From Streptomyces cellulosae (GTDB lineage: Bacteria; Actinomycetota; Actinomycetes; Streptomycetales; Streptomycetaceae): a stretch of DNA of 48,511 bases. The stretch covers positions 1 through 48,511 of the forward strand of contig NZ_JOEV01000070.1 in assembly GCF_000721105.1 (NCBI RefSeq). The letters are read 5' to 3'. The position numbers were made by a program, and so were the translations under genes. The notes beneath the pieces are model-generated. The model saw only the letters and a list, made by a program, of their open reading frames with translations, searched no databases and was not told the origin of the DNA. Below are positions 1 through 8,742 of this stretch, piece after piece (position 1 is the stretch's first letter; each line of letters begins with the position of its first letter).

Positions 1-99
1 AGACGATCCATGGACGCGACTCCCTCTTTCCCACGACAGGACCAACGAGCAACCAGGTCGACAGTCACATGATCAACAACTTCTGTTAGGACCTCTAAG
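1..99. repeat. Left copy of 99-bp terminal inverted repeat
   Basis: The first 99 bases are the exact reverse complement of the last 99 bases; identity stops at position 100. This looks like the edge of a multi-copy element, probably an insertion sequence, present in opposite orientation on both sides of the window. The inner edge carries CTAAG (CTTAG on the other side), compatible with insertion at a YTAR-type target. I do not recognise the element family. A repeat length exactly equal to a common assembly k-mer suggests contig edges rather than biological termini. Confidence 0.85.
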
Positions 100-469
100 A
101 GAGAAGAGGCGGTTTGAGCAGTCCGAAGGGCAGCTGCTCCTGGTGGATCAGTGGATTCCGACCGTCGCCATCTTGCTCAGCCGTGTGCGTCAGTGTGCCC
201 AAGTGGCGGGCGCGCCTTGGTCGGGGTTGGGGAGTCCGGTGGCCTTTGCCGGTGCGGCGGGGTGCCGCATGGTGGTGATCGGGCGGCGCCGGGTTCGGCG
301 GCCGGCGCCCTTCCCTGTCAAGTTCTTGTTCATACCTGCTTTATGGCCGGGTACAGGCCGGGGCCGTCCCGGTTTGAGCCCCAGGGGGAAGCTTGCTCTG
401 GGCCAGGACCCGGGCCTGTAGGCAAGGCAGACTGGCCTGTCGGTCGGTCGGTAAATGCGTCGCGTGGTG
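100..469. other. Gene-free stretch upstream of the S66 peptidase gene
   Basis: Open frames exist here on both strands, but none has a recognisable domain, a good ribosome binding site or family-like composition. I see only a short GGTC-rich run near 440-452. It probably holds degenerate DNA between the flanking repeat and the first gene, plus the promoter of that gene. Confidence 0.4.
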
Positions 470-495
470 CCGAGGGAGTCGGGATACTCCCTCGG
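470..495 (+). promoter_or_regulatory. Perfect hairpin abutting the S66 peptidase start codon
   Basis: CCGAGGGAGT (470-479) pairs perfectly with ACTCCCTCGG (486-495) over a 6-nt loop. The last stem base is the G of the proposed GTG start, and the only purine-rich ribosome binding sequence (GAGGGAG) lies in the left arm. In an mRNA this would hide the initiation region. It could instead be an old terminator; no T-tract follows. Confidence 0.45.
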
Positions 496-1520
496 TGACC
501 CTTACCGCACTGCCTCAACCGCTTCGACCTCGTGCCCTGAGGCCCGGAGACCTCGTCGTTGTCGCATCGCTGTCCGGGCCGCTCCATGCCGTGTACGAGC
601 CCGACCTCGAGCAGGCGGTGGTCGTGCTCGAGCGGATGGGATTCCGGGTGCGTCGAGCACCGCTCCTTGAAGGAGGGCGGCACCGTTGGTGGAGCGCGGC
701 TCGGCCGGCGGAGATCGCCGAAGAGCTCAACGCTCTTCTGCGGGATCCCGAAGTGCGCGCGATCATCGCGCACGACGGCGGCCAGACGGCGCTCGGATAC
801 CTCGATCTGATCGACTTCGAGGCGATCACTGCCGACCCCAAGCCGATCCTCGGCTTCAGCGACATCTCGCTGCTGCATCTGGTGCTCTACGCGCGCACGG
901 GTCTGGTCGGCTTCCATACCGACCTGGCAACCCCTGGACTCGGCGGACACTGGCAGCGCGCGACTGCGGCACGCAGGGCGGAACTCGAGAAGCTCTACTC
1001 GACGCTGCTGACCGGTACCGAGCCGATCGGGGCGCTGCCGGCCACCCCGACGTGGGAGTGCTGGCGTGCCGGTCGCACCGAAGGCCGGCTGATCGGCGGA
1101 GTGATCAACCGCATCGTGCTGAACCAGGCGACGCCCTACGCGCTGCCGCTCGAATGGTTCGACGGCGCGGTGCTGTTCTGGGAGGAGTCGGGAGGCCTGG
1201 CAGCGTATGTGTGGAGCTATCTGCAGGTACTGCGGCACGCCGGCATCCTCGATCGGATCTCCGGCATGGTCGTGGGCATCCCGGACGGGATCGACGGACT
1301 CGACTCGCCGGACGCGTCCCCGACCCTGCGCGAGATCGTCCTCGATGTCCTCGGCGACCGTGACATCCCGGTCCTGGGCAACGTCGAGTTCGGACACGCC
1401 GGCCCGAATCTGCCGATGCCCGTCGGGATCCGTGTTGCTCTCGACGCGCAGCAGCGGACGTTGTCGCTGCTCGAACCGGCGGTACGCCCGCTCACGTTGA
1501 CCGGACAACCGGGCGTCTGA
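495..1520 (+). CDS. S66 family LD-carboxypeptidase (LdcA/MccF-like)
   Basis: The 341-residue product matches serine peptidase family S66 in length and motifs. These enzymes cut L,D-peptide bonds in murein tetrapeptides or, in MccF-type members, inactivate peptide-nucleotide antibiotics. The nucleophile is Ser122 in LGFSDIS (family GYSDIT). The Glu of LFWEESG and the His of GHAGPNLPMPVG complete the Ser-Glu-His set, and an HDGGQTALGYLD stretch corresponds to the RGGYG..LLDY region. No signal peptide is visible, so it should be cytosolic. The GTG start puts the PGD.V.V.S strand near residue 17, as in the family; no closer ATG exists. The gene stands alone. Recycling versus resistance cannot be decided from sequence. 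Confidence 0.88.
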   Translation: MTLTALPQPLRPRALRPGDLVVVASLSGPLHAVYEPDLEQAVVVLERMGFRVRRAPLLEGGRHRWWSAARPAEIAEELNALLRDPEVRAIIAHDGGQTALGYLDLIDFEAITADPKPILGFSDISLLHLVLYARTGLVGFHTDLATPGLGGHWQRATAARRAELEKLYSTLLTGTEPIGALPATPTWECWRAGRTEGRLIGGVINRIVLNQATPYALPLEWFDGAVLFWEESGGLAAYVWSYLQVLRHAGILDRISGMVVGIPDGIDGLDSPDASPTLREIVLDVLGDRDIPVLGNVEFGHAGPNLPMPVGIRVALDAQQRTLSLLEPAVRPLTLTGQPGV

Positions 1521-1766
1521 GCAACGCGGACCAGCGAGCCGACAGCCTCGGCAGTACCCACCCTCGGTGCGCCACATCCATTGTCCCGCCGCAAGAGCCC
1601 AGGGTGGGGCCACTTCGCCTCGCCGCCACCGCCAAGTACGCGCCGTCCTAGGTGATCAATTCCAAGGGATGCCTGCGGAGGGTGTGGGCTGGGCGGTGGC
1701 CGAAGCCACCGCGAGACGGTCAGGCGGCGGGCTGCCGGCCGTGGTTGTCGAGGTGGCAGCGGGCGG

Positions 1767-1880
1767 TCAGGCGTCAGGGTCGACTTCGGGGTGCGTGAAG
1801 CGCACGGGCTTGCCCAGCGACCGGGCGTAGGCGATGTCGGCTCGGGTGCTGTCTCCGATGTAGTCGCCGACTGAAGCACG
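1767..1880 (-). pseudogene. C-terminal remnant of a nucleoside deoxyribosyltransferase-like protein
   Basis: The minus strand reads YIGDSTRADIAYARSLGKPV and then RFTHPEVDPDA before a stop. This is the C-terminal third of small (about 125-residue) actinobacterial proteins of nucleoside 2-deoxyribosyltransferase-like fold. Family similarity stops abruptly near 1875, and the open frame continues into unrelated sequence. The N-terminal part, including the substrate-binding region, is gone. The break coincides with IS-like sequence, so truncation by insertion is likely. Recognition is from memory of the family. Confidence 0.6.
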
Positions 1881-1922
1881 AGAGTTCGCGATTACTGAGG
1901 GCTGGGTAACGCGAACTCGGCG
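1880..1922. repeat. Imperfect inverted repeat, likely IS end remnant
   Basis: CGAGAGTTCGCG is mirrored by CGCGAACTCG about 18 nt downstream, the arms differing by one extra base. The repeat sits exactly where the truncated gene to the left loses family similarity, before the IS630-type transposase to the right. This fits the edge of an insertion element. It could also be a simple hairpin. Confidence 0.4.
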
Positions 1923-2104
1923 CGCATCGTCTCGGATTGCCAGCAGGTGCGATCCTGTTCCTGTGCCCTTACCGGGCGCCATAGGCCTGTAGTGGCGGCC
2001 GTCCGGCCCGCTCCCATCCAGTGCTGTGACCGCCTAGGTTCGCAGGGTTGGTGGTCGTGGCGGTTGGATGTGGGGTGACGTCCGATCCGACCGCTGGAGG
2101 TGCG

Positions 2105-3240
2105 GTGGCCGAGCCTGTCCGAGTGCGCAGACTGACCGACCAGGAAGGCCAACGACTGCAGCAGATCGTGCGCCGGGGCAGCACCAGCACGGTGCGCTAC
2201 CGGCGGGCGATGATGCTGCTGGCCTCGGCCGGCGGCAACCGGGTGCCGGTGATCGCCCAACTCATGGCGGCCGACGAGGACACTGTGCGCGATGTGATCC
2301 ACCGATTCAACGAGATCGGCCTGGCCTGCCTGGACCCTCGGCGGGCGGGAGGCCTTCCCCGCCAACTCAGGCCTAACGACGGGGACTTCGTCATCCAGAC
2401 GGCCACCACTCGCCCGGTCAAGCTCGGCCAGCCCTTCACTCGCTGGTCGCTGCGCAAGCTCGCCGCATACCTGCGCACCGTCCACGGCCGTGTGATCCGT
2501 ATCGGCCGCGAGGCATTACGCGGCCTGCTCGCCCGCCGCGGCGTCACCTTCCAGCACACCAAGACCTGGAAGGAGTCTCCCGATCCGGAACGCGAGACGA
2601 AGCTGGACCGGATCGAGGAGGTCCTTGACCGCTTCCCGGACCGCGTCTTCACCTTCGACGAGTTCGGCCCGCTGGGGATCCGGACCACCGGCGGCAGTTG
2701 CTGGGCCGAACGGACCCGGCCCGACCGGCTGCCGGCGACCTACCACCGCACCCACGGGCGTGCGGTACTTCCACGGCTGGTACTCGGTCGGCGACGACAC
2801 CCTGTGGGGCGTCAACCGCCGCAGAAAAGGCGCCGCCAACACGCTGGCCGCGCTGAAGTCGATCCGCGCCGCCCGGTCCGACGGCGCACCGATCTTCGTG
2901 GTCCTGGACAATGTGTCCGCCCACAAGGGCACCGACATCCGCCGCTGGACGAAGAGAAACAAGGTCGAGCTGTGCTCACCCCGACCTACGCCTCGTGGGC
3001 GAACCCGATCGAAGCGCACTTCGGGCCGCTGAGGCAGTTCACCATCGCCAACTCGAACTACCCCTACCACACCGTGCAGACCCGGGCCCTGCACGCCTAC
3101 CTCCGCTGGCGCAACGCCAACACCCGCCATCGCGACGTCCTGGGCGCCGAACGCAAGGAAGGCGCCCGCATCCGCAGCGAAAAGGGCATCCGCTGGGGAG
3201 GTCGCACGATCACGCAGCTGCCTGACCGAGGCAGGTTCCA
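2105..3240 (+). pseudogene. IS630 family transposase, two frameshifts
   Basis: Translation starts plausibly at GTG 2105 (VAEPVRVRRLTDQEG) 5 nt after GGAGGTGCG. The first part has the helix-turn-helix region (VIAQLMAADEDTVRDVIHRF) and the linker KTWKESPDPE. The DDE catalytic residues are all recoverable: FTFDEFGPL, then FVVLDNVSAHKG, then YASWANPIEAHFGPLR. They are spread over different frames. An extra G near 2758 (ACGGGCG) shifts the frame after RTHG, and a lost base near 2972 (TGTGCTCACC) restores the first frame. No stop occurs at the expected C-terminus after IRWGGR, so the right end is also damaged. Element ends could not be defined. The element is probably immobile unless trans-complemented. 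Confidence 0.8.
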
Positions 3241-3266
3241 GGCGGACGTCCTTCACCACCGGACGG

Positions 3267-3614
3267 TCACCCGTCGGCCTCGGCGTCCGGGGCGGACTCG
3301 GCGAGACGCTTGATCGCCCGCAGCCGCACGTCCCACTCGGCCGCCAGGCCCGCCATCCACCGGGCGGTCGCGTCCAGACGCTGCGGGGACAGGAGGTAGC
3401 GGACCTCGCGGCCGGACCGGTGCCCAGCGACCAGGCCCGCCCGGTCCAGGATCGCAAGATGCTTGACCACAGCCTGCCTGCTGACGGGCAGTTCGGCGGC
3501 GAGGGTGGTGGCGGTGCCCGCCCCTTGAGCGGCCAGGACGGCCAGGATCCTGCGCCGCATCGGATCGGCAAGCGCCACCAGCACGTCATCGACCGCGGCG
3601 CGGTCGACCGTCAT
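3267..3614 (-). CDS. ArsR family transcriptional regulator
   Basis: The 115-residue protein is a single winged helix-turn-helix domain. ALADPMRRRILAVLAAQ is the family start, ELPVSRQAVVKHLAILDRAGLV the recognition helix region, and GREVRYLLSP the wing. No Cys or His cluster is seen, so metal sensing is unlikely. It belongs to the subgroup that accompanies START/SRPBCC proteins. Its ATG overlaps the stop of the upstream SRPBCC gene by 4 bp, so the two are translationally coupled. Twin palindromes upstream of the operon (4084-4135) are the likely operator, implying autorepression. Confidence 0.88.
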   Translation of the reverse strand: MTVDRAAVDDVLVALADPMRRRILAVLAAQGAGTATTLAAELPVSRQAVVKHLAILDRAGLVAGHRSGREVRYLLSPQRLDATARWMAGLAAEWDVRLRAIKRLAESAPDAEADG

Positions 3615-4063
3615 ACGGGAAGCTGTTCGGTGTGCTGTTGGAGTTCGGCGAGCTTGCGGGTCCAGCCCGCACCGTTCTGCTCATGCCGTGCGCGCCGGTC
3701 CTCTTCCGGCATGACGAGGCCGGCGAAACCACTCTCCACCATGCGCAGCCGGGTCCCCTTGCCGTCCGGGTTCAGGGTGAACTCGACCAGAGTTGCGTTG
3801 CCATCGCCCGGTTGCTCCCCTGCGGCCCCCTGTGACCAGCGGTAGGAGAAGACCCGGGGTCGCTCAACCCGCTCGATCCGGGCCGGGAGGGTGCCGTGCA
3901 CCCCGTGGTCGAAGACCATCCTCCCGCCAGGACGAAGGTCGATCTCGGCGGGGCCGCCGCTGCCGAACCAAGCACCCAGGAACTCGGCTTGGGTCAGCAC
4001 CTCCCAGACCCTGTCCACGGGCGCCGCGATGACGATCTCCCGCTCGATGCTGTCAGCAACCAT
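3611..4063 (-). CDS. SRPBCC / AHSA1-like (START fold) domain protein
   Basis: A 150-residue protein with the activator-of-Hsp90-homology/START pattern: IEREIVIAAPVDRVWEVLT at the N-terminus, LGAWFG after the first helix, DLRPGGRMVF and RVFSYRW strands, and a long C-terminal helix (NGAGWTRKLAELQQHTE). The fold forms a hydrophobic ligand pocket; no catalytic residues can be assigned. It is the first gene of a two-gene operon, and the ArsR gene follows with a 4-bp overlap. The pair resembles small ligand-binding/repressor modules in which the ligand is unknown. The ATG at 4063 follows GGAGGTATGCAGC on the coding strand. Confidence 0.85.
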   Translation of the reverse strand: MVADSIEREIVIAAPVDRVWEVLTQAEFLGAWFGSGGPAEIDLRPGGRMVFDHGVHGTLPARIERVERPRVFSYRWSQGAAGEQPGDGNATLVEFTLNPDGKGTRLRMVESGFAGLVMPEEDRRARHEQNGAGWTRKLAELQQHTEQLPV

Positions 4064-4083
4064 GCTGCATACCTCCGTTAGAT

Positions 4084-4135
4084 GCGCAACCCGATGGTTG
4101 CATGTTTAGCGGAAGAAGCGCAACTGCATGGTTGC
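4084..4135 (-). promoter_or_regulatory. Twin palindromic operators of the SRPBCC-ArsR operon
   Basis: GCGCAACCCGATGGTTGC (4084-4101) and GCGCAACTGCATGGTTGC (4118-4135) are two 18-bp copies differing at 3 positions. Each is built around CAAC-N6-GTTG. Their 34-bp spacing places them about three helical turns apart, 21-73 bp upstream of the SRPBCC start. ArsR proteins bind such short dyads as dimers. Confidence 0.7.
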
Positions 4136-4323
4136 TCATAATCGCCTTGCTTGGCGACAGTCCCACTGCCATGCGTCCGCGGGTCACACCAACCCGGCGA
4201 ACCATCCCGGTCAGAGCACCAGCCGGCCGGTGTGAGCGTCGAGGCTGGCCGCAGAGCGGGGCTGTCACAGGGTGCCCATAGGCTTCTAGCAAGATCGTCG
4301 GCAGACAGGACCATGGGGGCCGG

Positions 4324-5397
4324 ATGGGCTGGTGGGACAGAAAGTTGGAGGATCGGGAGCGGTGGGTGCTTGATCCGTTGGTGGGGCTGGGGCCGTTGTG
4401 GTTCGGGATGGGTCCTGACGAAGTGGATGCGGCTCTGGGCGGGACGAGGGCAGGTAACTCGCAGGTCGCGGCAGACGGGGGGGCCTGGATGCGCTATCAG
4501 GACATCGGGGTGACCGGTATCTACGGCGCGGGGATGCTTCTGGTCGGCGTCGCGATCGATGCCGTGGAAGGCCCGCTGGTCCGGCTCCGAGAGGTCGAGC
4601 TGATCGCCAGGGTGCCGTCCCAGGCCCGCGCGGAGATCGATGACCTCGCCCGCCGTGAGGGTGCCGCAGTGCGGGTGAACTGGAGTGGTGATCCGGAGAT
4701 CGCGGCGTGGGGGGTGTCCGTGGGCACAGCGCTGGAGTACGGGCTCTCCTCCGAGGGACACTCGGAGCGGAAGGACAGGATGATCACCTCTGCCCTGTTC
4801 GTCAGCGCCGAGCTTGCCGAAGCGCCCTACGAAGCCGGGCCGGTCATGCACTGGTGCGACGTGCGGGAACGGGAGAAGAACAGCGGCTCCTGGCCGGTGA
4901 AGACCGATCAGGAGCGCTCGCACTGGGACTGGTCTCCGCAGAAGGCGATCGGCCCACTGCGGTTCGGGATGACCCCGCAACAGGTGGCAGACGCACTGGG
5001 CGGTGAGGTCCCGGCCGGCAGGCAGGGACACTTTCCGTACTGGTGGTGGCGCAGTGGAGCGGCCGGGCAGTGGACGCTGACCGATGACCGGTTCGAACAG
5101 ACCGGGGTGAGCGCGCACTACTCGTATCCGGAGGGCCTCCCGGTGCTGGGAGCAGTGACGGTCCACGGCCGGACCGGACCGCAGATTGCCTACGCCGGAA
5201 TCCAGCTGATCGGGGCAACACCCTCCCGCCTGGACGCGGCCATGCTCCAGCACATCGAGGATCACGACCTGGGGCTGCTCTTCACTCCCAGCGGCAGCCC
5301 CATTCCCCCCGGGCTCCAGATGGACATGAACGCCACCCGGGCCGGGGACGGCGCGATCAGCGAGGTCACCTTCGCCTCGGCGGACTGGGAACTCTGA
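4324..5397 (+). CDS. Protein of unknown function with two internal repeats
   Basis: The 357-residue protein has no signal peptide or membrane segment. It contains two related halves: PLVGLGPLWFGMGPDEVDAA near residue 20 and PQKAIGPLRFGMTPQQVADA near residue 210, each followed by LGG. The pattern G.L.FGM...V..ALGG occurs in uncharacterised actinobacterial proteins, sometimes near contact-dependent or polymorphic toxins, but no toxin is visible here. The protein is rich in Trp and acidic residues. The ATG is preceded by a weak GGGGGCC. It is monocistronic, between the SRPBCC-ArsR promoter region and an IS element. The function is unknown. Confidence 0.7.
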   Translation: MGWWDRKLEDRERWVLDPLVGLGPLWFGMGPDEVDAALGGTRAGNSQVAADGGAWMRYQDIGVTGIYGAGMLLVGVAIDAVEGPLVRLREVELIARVPSQARAEIDDLARREGAAVRVNWSGDPEIAAWGVSVGTALEYGLSSEGHSERKDRMITSALFVSAELAEAPYEAGPVMHWCDVREREKNSGSWPVKTDQERSHWDWSPQKAIGPLRFGMTPQQVADALGGEVPAGRQGHFPYWWWRSGAAGQWTLTDDRFEQTGVSAHYSYPEGLPVLGAVTVHGRTGPQIAYAGIQLIGATPSRLDAAMLQHIEDHDLGLLFTPSGSPIPPGLQMDMNATRAGDGAISEVTFASADWEL

Positions 5398-5786
5398 CCG
5401 GCACGCCAGCCCGAACGCCCGACGCTGCGTCCCGCGGTGTGCGCGTAGGTGGCCAGACAGGCCAACTGCGCCGCTCAGTCACAGGTCGGCGTACGGGCGG
5501 TTCACCGGGAACCTCCACACCCCCTGCTAGTGCCGCATCAGACAACGTTCGCCCTGTGGCGCCACTGGAAACTCGTCGAAAAAGTCTGCCGGGCGTGGCC
5601 GGGAATTGGCCCTTCCTGGCCCCGTAGGGGTGTTTGGGCGGGCGCGGGGTCCGGGCCTGGAGCGGGTTTGCCTCCCGGTCTCCGCCGGGGCCTGCAGCAG
5701 CCCACTCCAGGCGTCGCGAAACACCGCCTGACCTGGTCTTTCATTCCCCTCGCCCTTATGATCGCACTCGGTCGAAAGGGGGCCGG

Positions 5787-6578
5787 GTGGACCGGACCGT
5801 ACGCACCGTCAAGGACGTTTTTGCGCTCTTGGACGGGCTGTTCGCATCTGAATCCGAGGCTGGCCGCTTGGCGACCGGTGACGGCAAGGACTTCTGGGAT
5901 CGCTTCTATGCCGACCGGTCAAAGCCGGTCCCGTTCTTCGCGGCGAAGCCCGACGAGAACCTGGCCGCCTATCTCGACCAGGGCCTGATCGCTCCCGGTC
6001 GGGCACTGGACCTGGGCTGCGGGGCGGGCCGCAATGCCCTGTTTCTCGCCTCGCGCGGCTTCGAGGTGGACGCGGTCGACCTCTCCGCGGTGGCCGTCGC
6101 GTGGGGCGAGGACCGGGCTCGCGAGGTTGGCGCCGATGTCCGCTTCCTCTGTGGTGACGCTTTCGCCCTCCCCGCAACCGAGTTGAGTGGCCCGTACGAC
6201 CTGGTCGTCGACTCAGGATGCTTCCACCACTTGCCGCCGCACCGCCGGATCAGCTACCTGAGTCTCCTCGACCACGTCCTGGCCCCCGGCGGCCATCTCG
6301 CCCTCACCAGCTTCGCCGCCGGCGAGGGAGGAATGGGTTCGGAACTCGCCGACGCGGACCTCTACCGCGAGCGCGAGTTGCACGGCGGCCTCGCTTACAC
6401 GCCCGAATCGCTGCGCTGGGTCTTCTCTGACCTAGTGGAAGTCGAACTGCGCCGCATGCGGGAGGAGCCGCCCGAGTCAGCACTCTTCGGTATGACGTTC
6501 CTGTGGACCGCGTTGTTCCGTCGCGATGCAGCCTCTGCCACATCAGGCGACATTCACCCTGTTCACGACCTCGCGTAG
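5787..6578 (+). CDS. Class I SAM-dependent methyltransferase (IS passenger)
   Basis: The 263-residue protein has the Rossmann methyltransferase core. ALDLGCGAGRNALFLA (motif I) is followed by VDAVDLS, whose acidic end binds SAM ribose, then FLCGDAF, YDLVVDSGCFHHL (motif IV) and VLAPGGHLALTSF. The pattern resembles small-molecule methyltransferases of the thiopurine/tellurite-resistance type; the substrate is unknown. GTG 5787 was chosen because GAAAGGGGG lies 5-6 nt upstream. The last 12 codons overlap the 3' end of the transposase gene antisense, so the true C-terminus (after ALFRRD) may have been altered by capture. It lies inside the inverted repeats of the element. Confidence 0.82.
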   Translation: MDRTVRTVKDVFALLDGLFASESEAGRLATGDGKDFWDRFYADRSKPVPFFAAKPDENLAAYLDQGLIAPGRALDLGCGAGRNALFLASRGFEVDAVDLSAVAVAWGEDRAREVGADVRFLCGDAFALPATELSGPYDLVVDSGCFHHLPPHRRISYLSLLDHVLAPGGHLALTSFAAGEGGMGSELADADLYRERELHGGLAYTPESLRWVFSDLVEVELRRMREEPPESALFGMTFLWTALFRRDAASATSGDIHPVHDLA

Positions 6579-7281
6579 GCGCTCGTCCTGGGCATGCTTG
6601 TTCCGCCAGATGATGTAGCGGCGAATCATGCTGCCCCTGCTCCTTGTGGCTGGCGTTGTCGGTGCCGTCCAGGGTGAAGTACCGCAGGGCGGCGAACTGG
6701 GCCTCGATCCGGTTGAGCCATGAGGAGTTGGTCGGGGTGTAGGCGATCACGACGTTGTTGACTTCGGCCCAGTCCGCGACCCGGCGGCACCGCTTGGTGG
6801 TCAGGTGCGGCGAGTAGTTGTCGCACACGATCGCGATGCGCTTCTCGACCGGGTGCAAGGAGCGCAGGTAGCGGCAGAACTCCAGGAATGTGGAGTGGTT
6901 CTTGGTCTTCTTGATGTGGCCGTAGAGCTGGTCCTTGCCCAGGTCGTAGGCGGCGAACAGGTCACCGACCCCGTGCGGTCGGGTGTAGGTCGCCCGTCGG
7001 CGCGGCCGTGGTTCGCTGCCGTGGTCCTTGTGCTTGCCGCCGCGCTCGGCCCACTGGCGGCCGGGGTGGGGCTGAAGGTTGAGCGGCCCGAACTCGTCCA
7101 TGCAGAAGATGACTTCGGGTTCGCCGGGATCGGGCAGGACCTCACCGTCGGCGATGGCGTAGAGGTGCTCTACTCGGGCCTTCTTGGCGGCGTAGTCGGG
7201 GTCGTTGGAGGCTTTCCAGGTCTTCACGCGTTGAAAAGTGACGCCTTCCCCGCGGAGCAGGATGCCGGACGACGCGTCACA
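6543..7281 (-). pseudogene. IS630 family transposase, N-terminally deleted and frameshifted
   Basis: The frame contains KTWKASNDPDYAAKK and the full catalytic triad: FCMDEFGPL, IVCDNYSPH and NSSWLNRIEAQFAALR. The whole helix-turn-helix half (about 140 residues) is absent: coding sequence starts abruptly at GVTFQRVKTWK, about 50 bp from the terminal repeat. An extra base in a G-run near 6637 breaks the C-terminus. With it removed the frame reads SMIRRYIIWRNKHAQDERLR and ends at the TGA at 6543. The protein could not bind the ends normally. Confidence 0.8.
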
Positions 7282-7385
7282 ACAGGGCGAACCTTGTCCG
7301 ATGCGGCACTAGGGCGCGTATCGAGTCGTGATCAAACTGCATACTTCGCCCGCCGCCTGTGCGACTCGCGTGAGAGCATCCGTCC

Positions 7386-7673
7386 ATGAGCAGCGACCTG
7401 GAAGTGAGTGCTCTGGCGATCAACGTCACGATCCCGCAGGCGCTCCGCTGGACGGATACTCGACGTGGTGCAGAGTTCCAATTGACCACACTCAACATCC
7501 GGCTTCTCCCGGACGGTCACCTTGCCGCGAAAGCTTATGGCCGACCAGTCGGCGGTGGTCGGGGCGCGTATGTCTCGTTTTCGGTCCCCGACGAACCAGA
7601 ACTGGCGGCTCTAGTTGTCGACGCGGCCAGCCGCGCCGGGACGTTGTGGGCCGCCCACCGCGGTCTCGGCTGA
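7386..7673 (+). CDS. Small hypothetical protein inside the IS5-like element
   Basis: A 95-residue protein that I do not recognise. It reads as a soluble alpha/beta protein (VTIPQALRWTDTRRGAEFQL, a LRWT..RRG stretch, then YVSFSVPDEPELAALVVDAA). It has no signal peptide, transmembrane segment or Cys. Codon third positions are mostly G/C, as in a genuine gene. It lies between the left terminal repeat and the transposase, in the same direction. It may be a captured host gene or a transposition accessory protein. Confidence 0.5.
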   Translation: MSSDLEVSALAINVTIPQALRWTDTRRGAEFQLTTLNIRLLPDGHLAAKAYGRPVGGGRGAYVSFSVPDEPELAALVVDAASRAGTLWAAHRGLG

Positions 7674-7763
7674 GCCTAGTTCGGCTCGAGGGCAGACGGT
7701 GGCAGTTCCGGACTCCGTTCTCGCGGCGGGGTCTGGTCCGGTAGATCTTCTTGCGTGACGTGA

Positions 7764-8742
7764 GTGCAACTGACGGACGCAGAGTGGGAGTTCATCGGGC
7801 CGTACCTGCCGATCGGCGAGTACGGGCCGTACCCCGAGCGGCTCCGGCAGCAGTTCGAGGGTGTGATCTGGCGGTTCAGGACCGGCGGGCAGTGGCGGGA
7901 GATGCCGCAGGAGTCCGGCGCCTGGTCGACCGTGCACAACCGCTTCCGGCAGTGGCGTGACGCCGGCGTCTTCGAGGCCCTGCTGGAGGGCCTGATCGCA
8001 GAAGCGGCGAAGCGGGGCGAGTGGACCTCTCCCTGGTCAGCATCGACTCCACCACCGTGCGGCACACCACGATGCCGCCGGGATGCACCTGGACGAGGAC
8101 GTAGTCACCGCGTTGGAGAAGGCTGCCGCCGAGGAGGAGAAGGCCAGGTCAAAGGGGGCAGCCTCGAAGAACAAAGCGGGCAGGACGTCACAGCGGATCC
8201 CGAGCGGGCGCAACGACGACGCATACGGCGTCGGTGAAGAGTCCGCCTGAAGGCCGCTCTTCTCGGAGGCTCCAGGGGCGGGCAGACCAGCAAGGTCCAT
8301 CTGGCCGCCGACCGCAAGTGCCGCCCGCTGGCGTTCGTGCTGACCGCGGGCCAGGCGGCGGACAGCCCGCAGTTCATCCCGGTGCTCAAGAAGTTACGGG
8401 TCCGTGGAACCGTCGGCCGCCCCCGCACCCGGCCGGACGCGGTCGCCGGGGACAAGGCCTACTCGTCCCGCGGCAACCGAGCCCACCTGCGTCAACGCGG
8501 CATCAAGGCAGTGATCCCAGAGAAGAAGGACCAGGCCGCCAACCGGAAGAAGAAGGGTTCCGGGGGCGGTCGACCTGTCAGCCACGACGCCGACCTCTAC
8601 AAGGAGAGGAACACCGTCGAGCGCCTGATCAACAAACTCAAGTCGTGGCGGGGCATCGCCACCCGATACGACAAGACCTCGGACAGCTACCTCGCTGGCC
8701 TCCACTTACGAGCCTCGATGATCTGGATCAAAGACCTCACCC
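7764..8742 (+). pseudogene. IS5 family transposase, at least three frameshifts
   Basis: Fragments in successive frames reconstruct one transposase. The N-terminal domain (LTDAEWEFIGPYLP...FRTGGQWREMP) runs to about 8020, then SLVSIDSTTVR with the first catalytic Asp, then HHDAAGMHLDED. The last part has SKVHLAADRKCRPLAFVLTA, DAVAGDKAYSS with the second Asp, and ERNTVERLINKLKSWRGIATRYDK with the catalytic Glu. Shifts fall near 8020, 8058 and 8250, and a TGA lies at 8248-8250. A single programmed frameshift is normal in some IS5 members; three argue for decay. Confidence 0.8.

Larger units (their letters stand above)
5530..7309. mobile_element. IS630-like element carrying a methyltransferase gene
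   Basis: Inverted repeats at 5530-5557 and 7282-7309 match at 26 of 28 positions, beginning GTGCCGCATC. Both outer ends abut the same CTAG (TA at 5528-5529 and 7310-7311), consistent with the TA target duplication of IS630/Tc1 elements. Inside are a plus-strand SAM-methyltransferase gene and a convergent minus-strand IS630 transposase missing its N-terminus. At 1,780 bp it is longer than a simple IS630, with the extra length explained by the passenger gene. It is probably not autonomous. Confidence 0.75.
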
